Source: Raphanus sativus
Lineage: Eukaryota; Streptophyta; Magnoliopsida; Brassicales; Brassicaceae
Assembly: GCF_000801105.2 (NCBI RefSeq)
Contig: NC_079517.1
Coordinates: forward strand, 3,286,001 to 3,350,000
Reading direction: 5' to 3'
Length of the DNA stretch: 64,000 nucleotides
Position 1 is the first letter of the stretch. Each line of letters starts with the position of its first letter. Shown here one piece after another: positions 31,318-42,378 of the stretch. The notes under the pieces were generated by a model, which was not told where the DNA came from, did no database searches, and saw only the letters and a list, made by a program, of their open reading frames with translations. The position numbers were made by a program, and so were the translations under genes.

Positions 31318-34300
31318 ATGTCCTACGCATCTCTCAGCGTCAAGGACCTAAACAGCCTCCTCTCACGATCCGGTAGCGGCGGCGGCGGCTCCTCTTCTTC
31401 CTCCCCCAAGACTCCAGGTCAGAACCGACCCGTAAAAGTAATCCCGCTCCAGCACCCGGACACCTCCGACCACGCTCGTCCTCCTTCCATCCCTTTCGGC
31501 GAACACTTCTCCCGATGGACGGCCAAGATCAAGCGCATGAGCCTCCTCGATTGGTTCGGCACTCTCCTCCCTTGCTTCCGGTGGATTCGCACGTACCGTT
31601 GGAACGAGTACTTCAAGCTCGATCTCATGGCCGGCGTCACCGTCGGTGTAATGCTCGTTCCCCAGGCGATGTCGTACGCGAAGCTAGCTGGCCTTCCACC
31701 AATCTACGGTCTATGTGCGTTGCGTTTCATCCTCTTGTTTGTGATCTTTTTATCATTGATTTGATTGTGTGTGTTTGTGATGTAGATTCATCGTTTGTGC
31801 CGATATTTGTGTATGCTGTATTCGGATCGTCACGTCAGCTTGCGATTGGACCTGTAGCATTGGTGTCACTTCTTGTTTCCAACGCTTTGGGAGATATAGC
31901 TGATTCGTCTGAGGAGTTACATATTGAGCTTGCTGTTTTGTTGGCGCTTTTGGTTGGAATCTTGGAGTGCATCATGGGCCTCTTAAGGTAATCAGAGAAG
32001 ATTATCTATTATACGTTTTTAATAAAAAATTTCCTCTGTTTCCTGAGCATCATCTCCCTTTGTATTTTGTGTGTTTGAATATATAGGCTTGGATGGCTTA
32101 TTCGTTTCATTAGTCACTCGGTTATATCTGGATTTACAAGTGCTTCCGCCATTGTCATTGGATTATCTCAAGTCAAATATTTCCTGGGGTATAGCGTTGC
32201 CAGGAGCAGCAAGATCGTGCCGCTCGTTGAGAGTATTATAGCTGGAGCTGATAAGGTCCCAAAAGCAAGATTGGCTCCGAAAGCCTATTGTTTCTAGTTA
32301 CTCTTACGTTGTTTAGATGGATCTTTTTTTCGTCTTTTGTAGTTTCAGTGGCCACCTTTCTTGATGGGATCTCTCATTCTAGTAATCCTTCAAGTTATGA
32401 AGCACGTGGTATGAGCCTTGTTCTTTTCAGTGTTACCAGGGAAACAGTATGATACTTACTAAGGTCATATGGGTGTTTTCATGGCAGGGGAAAGCAAAGA
32501 AAGAACTTCAGTTCTTACGAGCAGCAGCGCCACTCACAGGGATCGTGCTTGGTACAACCATTGCAAAAGTGTTCCATCCACCTTCCATCTCTCTGGTCAG
32601 TCAGATAGCTGAAGGGCGAACCATATTTACTGTGGTTTCCTTGTTGAGCTGCATACTGGTTTCAGTATATGCAGTAATAACAAAATCTAGTATGTTCCAG
32701 GTCGGAGAAATACCTCAGGGCCTTCCAACATTTTCTTTCCCAGGAAGTTTTGATCATGCAAAAACATTGCTTCCAACATCAGCTCTCATTACTGGTGTTG
32801 CCATCTTGGTGAGATATCAATATCATTACTATGTTTTGTTTTTTCCATAATGACGTAGTTCTAGATTTTTTTTTGTATCCAGGAATCTGTGGGAATTGCC
32901 AAAGCACTTGCAGCAAAAAACAGATATGAGTTGGATTCAAATTCAGAGGTATCCCAATTGTGGTAGACAGTATAACTGCTCTTTTTCGTTTCTTTTACGG
33001 CCCTTTTCATTGAACGCTCAACTGTTTCTCCTCTCACTTGACAGTTGTTTGGTCTTGGTGTTGCAAATATCTTGGGGTCATTATTTTCAGCATACCCAAC
33101 TACAGGTACGTTATCTTGAGATGATGAAAGTCATCAACAATTGCCAGATACGTATGTACTCTTTTCCATATTATTATTGTATACAGCTTTTTGGAGTTAA
33201 TAACCTTAACTGGACGAATCTGTGGATATCCTGAATGCAAAATTAGGATCCTTTTCTAGATCAGCTGTGAATAATGAAAGTGAAGCTAAGACTGGCCTAT
33301 CAGGACTCATAACAGGAATCATCATTGGGTGTTCTCTGCTGTTCTTGACACCAGTGTTCAAATATATACCACAGGTTTGTCTACCTATGGTGAATATTTC
33401 AGTTTATAGTACTTGTTGCTCTTTCTGAAACTTTGGAGGGTCGCGAACTATGGCTTCTAACTTTCACTCCGTTGCTTATCTCCCTCGAATCCACAGTGTG
33501 CTTTGGCAGCAATAGTGATCTCTGCTGTGAGTGGCTTGGTAAGTTCAAATAAACCCACCTGCCAAGAAGAAAAATGAATTTTCTTCTGTTTTTTACATAT
33601 ACATGTTTCGGATGTTTACCTGTAGGTGGACTATGATGAAGCTATCTTCCTGTGGCGTGTGGACAAGAGGGACTTTACACTTTGGACCATCACTAGCACC
33701 ACGACTTTGTTCTTTGGAATAGAGATCGGTGTCCTTGTTGGTGTGAGTATTTAGAAACTTTAGTATGTACGGCTTCACCTTACTAATGTGTATATACGTA
33801 TGAGTCGTGAGGAATGGGCTTTCTAAGGACTCATGCAGTTGCAAATACTTTCAACTTTAGGTTGGCTTTTCACTAGCATTCGTTATCCACGAGTCTGCAA
33901 ACCCTCATATTGGTAGGAGGAATTATGTTCAATCGCCTCTCTGTCACATGCGTTCTAAGAGTGTCTAATTTTCTAACTTGGTTTCATTTCTTATCATGAA
34001 TGTTCCCCTGGTAGCTGTCTTGGGGCGTCTTCCAGGCACCACAGTGTACAGAAACATAAAGCAGTATCCCGAGGCTTATACATACAACGGGATAGTGATT
34101 GTTCGAATCGATTCTCCTATTTACTTTGCCAACATAAGTTACATCAAGGACAGGTGAGAGTGACATGCTTATGGTGTGAATCTATTGAAAGAATAACAAG
34201 CCGTGTTGTTTTTTTCAAAATGCAGACTAAGAGAATATGAAGTAGCTGTTGACAAATACACAACCCGAGGACCAGAGGTGGAGAGAATCTCCTTTGTTAT

Positions 34301-34771
34301 CATCGAAATGTCTCGTAAGGGGCCCTATATTTAATTTTTCTATTGAACATCAAAATGTTTGGAAGAGGGAATATAAAATCTCTAAACAAAAATAAATAAA
34401 TAAAAACAAAAATGGCAGCTGTAACTCACATAGACTCGAGCGCGGTGGAAGCCCTGAAAGAGTTGTATCAGGAATACAAAGCAAGGGAGATTCAGCTAGC
34501 GATTTCAAATCCGAACAAGGATGTGCACATGACGATAGCGAGATCAGGAATGGTGGAGCTGGTTGGAAAAGAATGGTACTTTGTGAGAGTACACGACGCG
34601 GTACAGGTGTGTCTTACGTATGTACAGAGCTCTAATAACTCTGAAGACCAGAAGAAACCAAGTTTCTTGAGGAGGTTCGGGAGTGATGGGAGCAGCAAGA
34701 ATTCATCATACAGTGATCTTCAATCCGGCAACACTCTGTTGAAAGAGGCACTGTTGTCAGGGGAAAAATAA
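31318..34771 (+). CDS. SULTR4;1: Vacuolar sulfate transporter SULTR4;1
   Basis: Group 4 SLC26 transporters export sulfate from the vacuole. Fifteen exons give 698 residues: 31318-31714, 31786-31987, 32087-32255, 32343-32408, 32488-32595, 32701-32808, 32883-32948, 33045-33105, 33247-33374, 33497-33538, 33626-33742, 33861-33912, 34015-34153, 34226-34314, 34419-34771. The sulfate-transporter signature region reads [20 protein letters not shown] in exon 1. About a dozen hydrophobic helices follow, with [23 protein letters not shown] between. The C-terminal STAS domain runs from about 535 ([20 protein letters not shown]) and includes [16 protein letters not shown]. The tail is Ser-rich. Length and sequence match Arabidopsis SULTR4;1 or its paralogue SULTR4;2; gene order favours 4;1. 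Confidence 0.95.
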
Positions 34772-35285
34772 GGAAAATTATATATAATGTAAAGTAGCTT
34801 CACTGTGTATAGTGGGTTGCGATTTTGTAAACATCACGATCTTCATTGTTTATTACTCACCTAGTAGAGAAAGACGATGAGTAAGTAAGCATGTCTTTCT
34901 CCATACTGATATAATAAAGGGAGAATTGGAAAAAAAAGGGACTGTTCGGTTAGAAGCCGGTTATTTTATTTCACGGGCGTTATAAACCGGTTTACGATAA
35001 AGCGAGAATAGTAGGAAACTGTTATTGTTGAGTTTTGTAATCATAATACAAAATCTTTGAGCCTAGATCTCATCCCATAATCAGAGCGATTGGATAAGAT
35101 CGAATCTCTTCTCGAATTGGAATCTGAGGATGGTTGAGGTAGAATCGCATTTGTATTCATCGAGAGCAGGAGGAAGTTTCAGCATTCTCTTGAGCTTGTT
35201 GTAGCACACTTTTGTTTTGAACTCGAAATTTTGTTCTCGGATCCTTAGAACCGAATTTTTTTTGTTCTCGGATCTTAGGAGGAGG
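34772..35285. other. SULTR4;1 3' flank and Nudix gene promoter
   Basis: The spacer holds the SULTR4;1 3' untranslated region followed by the leader of the Nudix gene, where TTTTGTTCTCGGATC.TTAG is present as a short direct repeat. No additional gene. Confidence 0.5.
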
Positions 35286-36164
35286 ATGTGTGATTTGATC
35301 GCTCGTACGGGTCGGCTCCAGCAACGCTACGAGAATGGCTGCCGTCTCGTTGCCGGGTACTGTAATTGATTTGATCCGATCCCCTCCTTCCTTACCTATG
35401 CCACTGTGTAGATCTTTTGAATTGACCTGTGTTTCCTTGATCTTTGGTTCAGGTGCATTCCATTTAGATATAGAAGAATCTCGGAAGAAGTGGGTGATTC
35501 TGAATGTGGGAAAGTGGTTGAAGTGTTGATGATCAGTTCTTCTAGTGGACCTGGACTTCTCTTTCCAAAGGTATTTCTCATTGTTCATAAGAATCATTAC
35601 ATGATCTCTGTGTTTCTCTTCTTTCTTGACTTAAGTTTCAGATCACATTGTATTTGGTTGGTTATTAGGGAGGGTGGGAGAATGATGAGACAGTTAGGGA
35701 GGCTGCAGCTAGAGAAGCTGTCGAAGAAGCTGGAGTTCGCGGGATTTTACTGGTGAGAACAACCCTTTTTTATTCACAACCTTTTTGTATGCCCAAGTAT
35801 GGATGTTTAAAGCCGGTTTGGCTTATGCTAAACATATAGAGGCTTTCTAATTGTTTAGTAGGAGGAAGCTGGACTGAACCTGTTGATTTGATTTGCGAAC
35901 TTGCAGGATTTGTTGGGAGAATACGAGTTCAAGAGCAAGACTCACCAAGACGAGTTTTGCCCTGAAGGATTGTGTAAAGCTGCAATGTACGCTCTTTATG
36001 TGAAGGAAGAGCTGGACTCATGGCCCGAACAGGAGAGGAGAAGTCGGACGTGGCTAACGATTCCTGAAGCTGTTGAGAATTGTCGTCATGCATGGATGAA
36101 ATGTGCCTTGGAGGAAGGCTTCTGTAAATGGCACCAGGACAAAGGACTTCAGCTTATCCAATAA
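35286..36164 (+). CDS. NUDT16: Nudix hydrolase, NUDT16-like
   Basis: Four exons (35286-35356, 35453-35570, 35669-35752, 35907-36164) encode 176 residues. The Nudix box GGWENDETVREAAAREAVEEAGV is at 64-86, and every consensus residue (G-x5-E-x7-REUxEExGU) is present, so catalysis should be intact. The start MCDLIARTGRLQQRYENG and the C-terminal half (FCPEGLCKAAMYALYVKEEL) match Arabidopsis NUDT16 as remembered, a member of the NUDT12/13/16 group that hydrolyses diphosphorylated substrates such as diadenosine polyphosphates or inositol pyrophosphates. NUDT16 sits on Arabidopsis chromosome 3, not in the chromosome 5 block that this window otherwise follows. Confidence 0.9.
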
Positions 36165-37034
36165 ACCCCCATACTTCTCTTCTCGTGCCTCTACCATTCA
36201 TTTTTTTTTGTCAACATAGGAGTTTTTGTCATCATTTGTTTCCTGGGTTTCCAAGGCATTTTATATCACGTGAACAATGTTGGTGAAAGCAATCTGCAAC
36301 ATAAACTTAATTTTAAAACAAGAAGCGAATAAAATATTTACAAATTGTCCGAATGAATGCTCAGTCTATTGTACCGAAACAGTGACGTCTTTCTATGTTT
36401 TGAAGATGTTGTTAGAACAGATAATCGCTTCTTGTACACATCCGACTTGGTTCCCAGCGTATTTTTTACTATCGCCATCGACACAGTTAATACTATAGGC
36501 CAAGTCCATTCAAAAGACTTGTTAATACTAATCTTTCAATTTCAGTTCCGGGAATGAATATGAATAATAAATGATGTCTGTGATTGACATAAAATATTCT
36601 GGCTTGTGAGAAAAAATAATAACAATTGAATGGGCCTTCTGTAAGAGCAAATGTGGGCTTATGTCAACATCTATTTGGGTTTGAGCCAACCTAATCATCT
36701 TTCACTACGGGTGCTTCTAACCTTTTTTTTTTTGTAAAATTTGCTTCTAACTTTTTTTTTTAATCATGTGCCTCGTTTGTGCTTCTTCTCAGTGTTGTTG
36801 TTTTCATCAAACATACTATAATATCATGATTTGATCAAATTAATTGTATAATTATAAATTTGTATCCTAGATATTTCTAAAATTTTGATATTAATTTTCT
36901 TATATATTTTGTCAAGATATATAGTTTAATTTAAACAATATTAAAATAAATATATATTTTAATATGAATATCTACTAAATAAAAACTTTCTATCCATTTA
37001 ATTTAATGATATTAAAATAATTTAAGTGATGCTT

Positions 37035-37489
37035 ATCTATACTATTATTTAAGAAGTGAATTATAAATAATTTAAATGATTTAACTGATAATTTATTATT
37101 ATCTTGAAGATATTAATTTGGTTTAGTAATATTTACCAATTCAAATAATATATCTTGAGTGATTTAACAGATAATCTCATTTATTATTATCTTGAGGATA
37201 TTAATTTGGTTTAGTAATATTTACTAATTCAAATAATATATATGAGTTATCTTAATATTATTTGAGAAGTGAATTTACTTATTTGTTATTTTATCCATAA
37301 TTTTGAAGGATAATTGAGATTTATTATTTGAATTAGTAAATATTACTAAACTAACTAATATTCTAAAATAATGACAAATTATCAGCTAAATCACTAAAAT
37401 TATTTATTAAAATTAATAGTTGACCATTTTACTTAAAATTATGGAGATTATGATAAATAGACAAATTCATTTCTCAAAATAGTATAGAT
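37035..37489. mobile_element. Foldback element with inverted ATCTATACTATT ends
   Basis: The left end reads ATCTATACTATTATTTAAGAAGTGAA, and the right end is the near reverse complement (TTCATTTCTCAAAATAGTATAGAT). Inside are two tandem ~82-bp units (GATTTAACTGATAAT...CAAATAATATAT) and an inverted copy of the same unit at about 37318-37400. The terminal sequence TCTATACTATT resembles 5' ends of Brassicaceae Helitrons, but the palindromic arrangement is unusual for Helitrons. Classification is therefore open. Confidence 0.55.
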
Positions 37490-38014
37490 CTGTGTATATA
37501 GATTTATGTATATATGAATGTTTTCAACTTTATTTTACGTAATAAAAGATATTTTATTAAAATAATTTTTATCGTATATAAAAATTAATATTTAATTAAT
37601 AATTTAATAGTTTTTGAAATGATAATTTATCTATTTACTATTTTTTGTAAATCTGTTAAGAACGCATTGTGGTCAGTCAAAACACAAAAGACTTGGTTAG
37701 TTAATATACAAGGAGATATCAAGTCTCCTATGTCTTTTAATGGTTTGTGCTTCTTTTGAATGCTGCTTTTAGTGATCACCAAACATACTATTATACGAAC
37801 TTCTAAGAATAACAAAAATTACCAAAAGTGATTCCTAACGATATTAAAAAGTTTCTTCAACACTCCACCAACTTTATGCTCTCCTATGATTCTCCATTAA
37901 TCAAATTATTCTTCCTAATATAGTAACAATAAATATTTGTTTGGTTCTTAAAAAATATTCGCCTCAAACAGCAAAAACAACACATTTCTTAACTTTTATT
38001 TTCTCCCGCTTTAT

Positions 38015-38021
38015 TATATAA
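38015..38021 (+). promoter_or_regulatory. Probable TATA box of aminopeptidase gene
   Basis: TATATAA lies 110 bases before the start codon, upstream of a leader that ends in a CT dinucleotide run. Confidence 0.5.
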
Positions 38022-38093
38022 CAACTTCCATCACTTCACCACTTCTCCTCCAAACCCTAAACGCAAAATCCAAAACTCTCCTTTCTTCGAACA

Positions 38094-38116
38094 TCTCTCT
38101 CTCTCTCTCTCTCTCT
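38094..38116 (+). repeat. (TC)n microsatellite in the 5' leader
   Basis: An uninterrupted TC run lies just upstream of the aminopeptidase start codon. Confidence 0.8.
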
Positions 38117-38130
38117 ACAGCTTCAGCTAA

Positions 38131-40487
38131 ATGGCTCCCATCGATCCACACTCCTTCACCGACTCCTCACACCCTCTCACCACTCACGTCTCCCTCTCCC
38201 TCTACCTCGATTTCACCACCTCCGTCATCCACGGCTCCGCTCTCCTCTCCCTATCCTCCCCTTTCTCCGGCGACCTCTCCCTCGACTCACGCTCCATCTC
38301 CGTCACCACAATCCTCGATCCCCAAACCCTATCCCCTTTGCCGTACACCGTCTCCCCAAACCCCGATCCGATCAAAGGCGCCGAGATCGTCGTCTCCCTC
38401 GCCGGCCAATCCCGCCTCCTCGTCATCTACTCCACTTCCCCTTCCGCATCCGCTCTCCAGTGGCTCTCCCCGCCCCAGACCTTCTCGAAGACTCACCCGT
38501 ACGTCTACACTCAGTGCCAATCCGTCCACGCCAGATCCATCTTCCCTTGCCAGGACACCCCCGCCGCGAGGATCCGATACGACGCCGTTCTGAACATCCC
38601 GTCTTCTCTCTCCGCCGTCATGTCCGCCCGCCGCGTCCGCCGCAGGCCTCCCGTCCCCGAGGAGGCGAAGCATCTCGACGTGGCGTCGTGGTGTGCTGAG
38701 GATAGGGTGGTTGAGGAGTTCGTGATGGAGCAGCCGATCCCTTCGTATCTATTCGCGTTCGCGGTTGGGGAGTTAGGGTTTAGAGAAGTGGGGCCCAGGA
38801 CTCGCGTGTACGCTGAGTCGGCTGCGGTTGAGGTTCTCGACGCGGCTGCGTTGGAGTTTGCCGGGACGGAGGAAATGATCAAGCAAGGGGAGAAGCTGTT
38901 CGGCAGTTACGAGTGGGAGCGGTTCGATTTGCTTGTGCTGCCTCCTAGCTTTCCTTACGGAGGGATGGAGAATCCGAGGATGGTGTTCTTGACCCCTACT
39001 GTGATCAAAGGGGACGCCACTGGGGCTCAGGTTGTTGCTCACGAGCTCGCTCATAGCTGGACTGGGAACTTGATCACCAACATCAACAACGAACACTTCT
39101 GGTTGAATGAGGTTTGATTCTTGAATAGGATATGTGTATTCTTGAATGGGATCTCATATGTGTTTTTATGGCAAATAGGGATTTACAACTTATGCAGAGA
39201 GGAGGATTGTGGAGGTTGTTCAAGGAGCGGATAGAGCTACTCTCAACATTGGGATTGGTTGGAGGGGTTTAAACGATGAGATGGAACGGTTCAAAGACAA
39301 CTTGGAGTTCACTAAGCTGAAGAACAACCAAGAAGGTGTTGATCCTGATGATGTTTATTCTCAGGTTCCGTATGAGAAAGGCTTCCAGTTTGTATTGAGA
39401 ATTGAACGCCAGGTTTGTTTTGAGTTTGCGCCACTTTGATTCATCATCCACTTTGGTGTGTGTTCTATTGGTTTTAATATCTATTTAAATGGAAAACGTC
39501 TTATAGGTTGGAAGGACTGTTTTTGACGAGTTCCTCAAGAAATACATTGCTACTTTCAAGTTCAAGTCGATCGATACAGATACGTTCGTTGACTTCCTGA
39601 AAGCAAACATTCCTGGGATAGAGAAAGAGATCAACTTGCAAATGTGGACTGAGGGTGTTGGTATACCGGAAGATGCGTATGAACCAGTCTCAACCATTTA
39701 CACTAAGATCTTATCTCTGGCAGAAGGGTTTAAGCAAGGAAAGATGCCAAATGAGGATGAGGTTGCTGAGTGGAGCGGACAGGAATGGGAGCTGTACTTG
39801 GAGAATCTTCCTAAGTCATGTGAACCTTCTCAGGTAGCCTTTTACTGATCTCTTACTCTAAGACAATAGAAAGCTCTTTGGTGCATTTGTTTAGAGAAAT
39901 AGATTCAGCCAGTGTGTGTTATATATAAGCCCACAACAGCCTCAGTAACGGTTGGCTCAATAGTTAGTTTTGGATTAGTGCAATAGTTAGTTTTGGATTA
40001 GTGCACAAGTAGAGGAGAAACAAGCTGAGTGTGTACTGAGAGATTGAATGTGTGTGGAAATAGCCTCTTATCTTTGGAAGAGTTAGATGTTCTCTTGCTT
40101 AGAATTTTGTTTTTTAATTGACAAAGGCTAGTTCAGGAGTCAGGTTCCAAAATCTATAACTAACACCCCGTTTGCATATTATTGGTGAATCAGGTCGTGG
40201 CTTTGGACAAGCGGTACAGACTAGCAGAATCAAAGGACTACGAAGTGAAGGTGTCGTTTCTAAAACTTGCAATCTCATCCAAGTGCAAAGAGTACCATGG
40301 AGAAGTGGAGAAAACTCTAAAATCGGTGGGAAGGATGTTGTACCTGCGTGCACTCTTCACTGCTCTCGCACAAGCCGGTGATACCGAAGAGAAGCAATTG
40401 GCGAAACAAATCTTTGCTGAAGCTCGAGAAACTTATCACCCTATAGCTCAGGGAGTGGTTGAGTCTATCCTCTCTAAGTACATCTAA
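38131..40487 (+). CDS. M1 family zinc aminopeptidase, leukotriene A4 hydrolase-like
   Basis: Four exons (38131-39111, 39179-39412, 39507-39833, 40194-40487) encode 611 residues. The N-terminal beta domain precedes the catalytic domain. The substrate motif GGMEN is at about 277-281. The zinc site HELAH is at 304-308, and the third ligand is Glu327 in FWLNE, exactly the HExxH-x18-E spacing of M1 enzymes. The C-terminal helical armadillo-like domain covers about 470-611, as in LTA4H. Plants lack leukotriene pathways, so the likely role is cytosolic aminopeptidase; some relatives also have epoxide hydrolase activity. It is the At5g13520 counterpart and converges with the L10 gene 171 bases away. 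Confidence 0.93.
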
Positions 40488-40658
40488 AACAAGACCCCAT
40501 CTTATGCATAGCATAGCAGCAACATTTCAATAAAACCCAATGACTGTAATAACAATAACATTGCTGCTCGAGTCATAGACAAAGACAAAAAAAAGTTGAA
40601 TTGCTTTTCCTTAGTACATTACATTCTCTGAGATTAGTACAGCTTTACTTTAAACTAG

Positions 40659-41324
40659 TTATGCAGCATTACTCTCATCTTCTAGCTTCTTGACATAAGC
40701 CTTGAGCACCATGATAACCTCAATCGCTGGTGCTTGTAACGTAGAGACGAGGTTAATGGCCGGACTCTGCAGAGCTCCGAGCATCTTAGCGTAGACCTCA
40801 GCACGAGTAGGCATGGTCTCCAGAGCTTTGAAGTTGTCTGGAGCGTAGAACTTACCTTCAAAGACAGCGCCTGCAAAGTCATTGTCTTCGAGCTTGCGTT
40901 CCTTTTGGAAACTCCGGTAAGGTTTGATGGCGGAAGGGATCTCATCGGTCTGGACAAAGAGCCAAGCGTTCATGCCTTTCATACAAGGCTTGAGAGCTTC
41001 CCATTTGGTGCCTTCGATGGCTTTGATGACCAAAGTGTTCTTGGCGACGACGAGCTTTGTTGTGTCTGGGAGAGTTCTCCTGAGGTCTTGGAACTGCTTG
41101 ACGGTGAGGCCTTTGTAGTTGATGGCGGCGAGGAGGTGGCAATTCTCGAGGTGGGACTTGACGGTCTCGACGGTTTCTTCCTTTTTGGAACGAGACACGG
41201 CGGATCTGATGACAGGGAGACGAGGGTAGTTTTGGGATTTGGAGTGTTTGGGAGTTAGGGTTAAGGTTCGGTTGTGACAGAGAGGAGACAAAGAAGAAGA
41301 GAATGAGAGAAGAGCCACTTCCAT
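40659..41324 (-). CDS. RPL10: Plastid 50S ribosomal protein L10 (uL10c)
   Basis: An intronless gene of 221 residues. The first ~45 residues are rich in Ser, Leu and Thr (MEVALLSFSSSLSPL) and free of acids, a chloroplast transit peptide. The mature part starts near AVSRSKKEETVETVKSHL and shows the uL10 fold: YKGLTVKQFQDLRRTLPD, then VVAKNTLVIKAIEGT, and a C-terminal helix ending VLKAYVKKLEDES that would bind L7/L12 dimers in the ribosomal stalk. It matches the At5g13510 position. The promoter lies in the spacer to the HPAT3 pseudogene. Confidence 0.93.
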   Translation of the reverse strand: MEVALLSFSSSLSPLCHNRTLTLTPKHSKSQNYPRLPVIRSAVSRSKKEETVETVKSHLENCHLLAAINYKGLTVKQFQDLRRTLPDTTKLVVAKNTLVIKAIEGTKWEALKPCMKGMNAWLFVQTDEIPSAIKPYRSFQKERKLEDNDFAGAVFEGKFYAPDNFKALETMPTRAEVYAKMLGALQSPAINLVSTLQAPAIEVIMVLKAYVKKLEDESNAA

Positions 41325-42378
41325 TTTTGCTCAGAGGGAGAGAGGATAGAAGAAAGGAGGAGAAGTGTGTCTGGGGTTGAAGAAGAAAGATAATAGATAA
41401 GTTGGTGTTCAAAAAAAAAAGAAGAAGATAAGTTAATCCTTTTTAATTTATTAATTCACGGATAAATAGAGGCGACTGACGGAAGTATTAAACCCCGTCT
41501 AGTTTAACACCTTTGTCATTTAGACTGGACCGTCTGGTTGTATCTTCACAATCTAACTATCACCTAACTATGTCTTGAACATTGTCTCAATTCAGGACTA
41601 GATTTTGATCCGCGCTATGGAAGCACGGAATATTTTACGATAAAAATTTTCACTAACAACTTAACAAATATTTTGGTAATTTTTAAAAAGTGTGTATTTA
41701 AAATACTTTTGCATTTAAATCAGTGTTTTTAAATTCAACCCGATTGTGACTATACCCGTTAATCTAGAAATCTAACAATTCAATTTTGGTTTTTAAAATA
41801 TTCATATTAAAAAATCACTAAAACCCGAGACTAACCGATTGAACTGATGGATGACCGATATGTAATCTAATTAGATTTAAATTGTAATAATTTCATAATT
41901 TGTAATCTTATAATCCAAATTTTAAAGTTCATTATTTTGCAATTTATGAAAATATGACGTTTTTACAAAATTTTAAAGAGAAAATGATAGATATAAAATA
42001 ATAAAATTAATTATTGTATTGTTTGAAAAAATTGATAGTAGTATAAAAAATATTTTGTTTGGAAACATTGATAATAGTATAAAGAAATAAGTATATTGTT
42101 TGGAAACATAGATTGTAGTATAAAGAAATAAATATTTGTGATTTAATGTAGATTTAACTATAAAGTATAAAGATGTATTTAGTTTAAAAATTTACAAAAT
42201 AAATGTTAGGTCTAGCTTCTGTTTTAATAAGATAAATTGTATCGTTTACTCTGAGTTCATCAATTAACCGAAAGAAAGTAAAAGTAGAAAAAAGAAAAGT
42301 AAACTTTTCAGACGACAAAATAAACTGTGTATCGAATCCTCCTTGTTCTTTCTATGGTTTGTGTCTTATGGATGTAAG
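41325..42378. other. Intergenic, AT-rich, no gene
   Basis: The first 100 bases are purine-rich leader of the L10 gene. From about 41600 the DNA is AT-rich. A motif GATTTTGATCCGCGCTATGGAAGCACGG near 41603 resembles transposon ends common in Brassicaceae, but no partner end was found. Diverged short repeats (TATTGTTTGGAAACAT.GAT.GTAGTATAAAGAAATAA) occur at 42055-42130. Confidence 0.5.

Larger units (their letters stand above)
36165..38130. other. AT-rich intergenic region with foldback element
   Basis: No gene was found. About 36830-37640 is extremely AT-rich and includes the foldback element listed separately. The last ~130 bases are the promoter and leader of the aminopeptidase gene. Confidence 0.6.

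Noticed and set aside
38329..38673. Open frames antisense to aminopeptidase exon 1
   Set aside because: The codon bias of the GC-rich sense exon explains their openness; the proteins are low-complexity Arg/Gly/Asp strings.
41603..41640. Transposon-like end GATTTTGATCCGCGC...
   Set aside because: It looks like ends seen in Brassicaceae elements, but no partner end or duplication was found.
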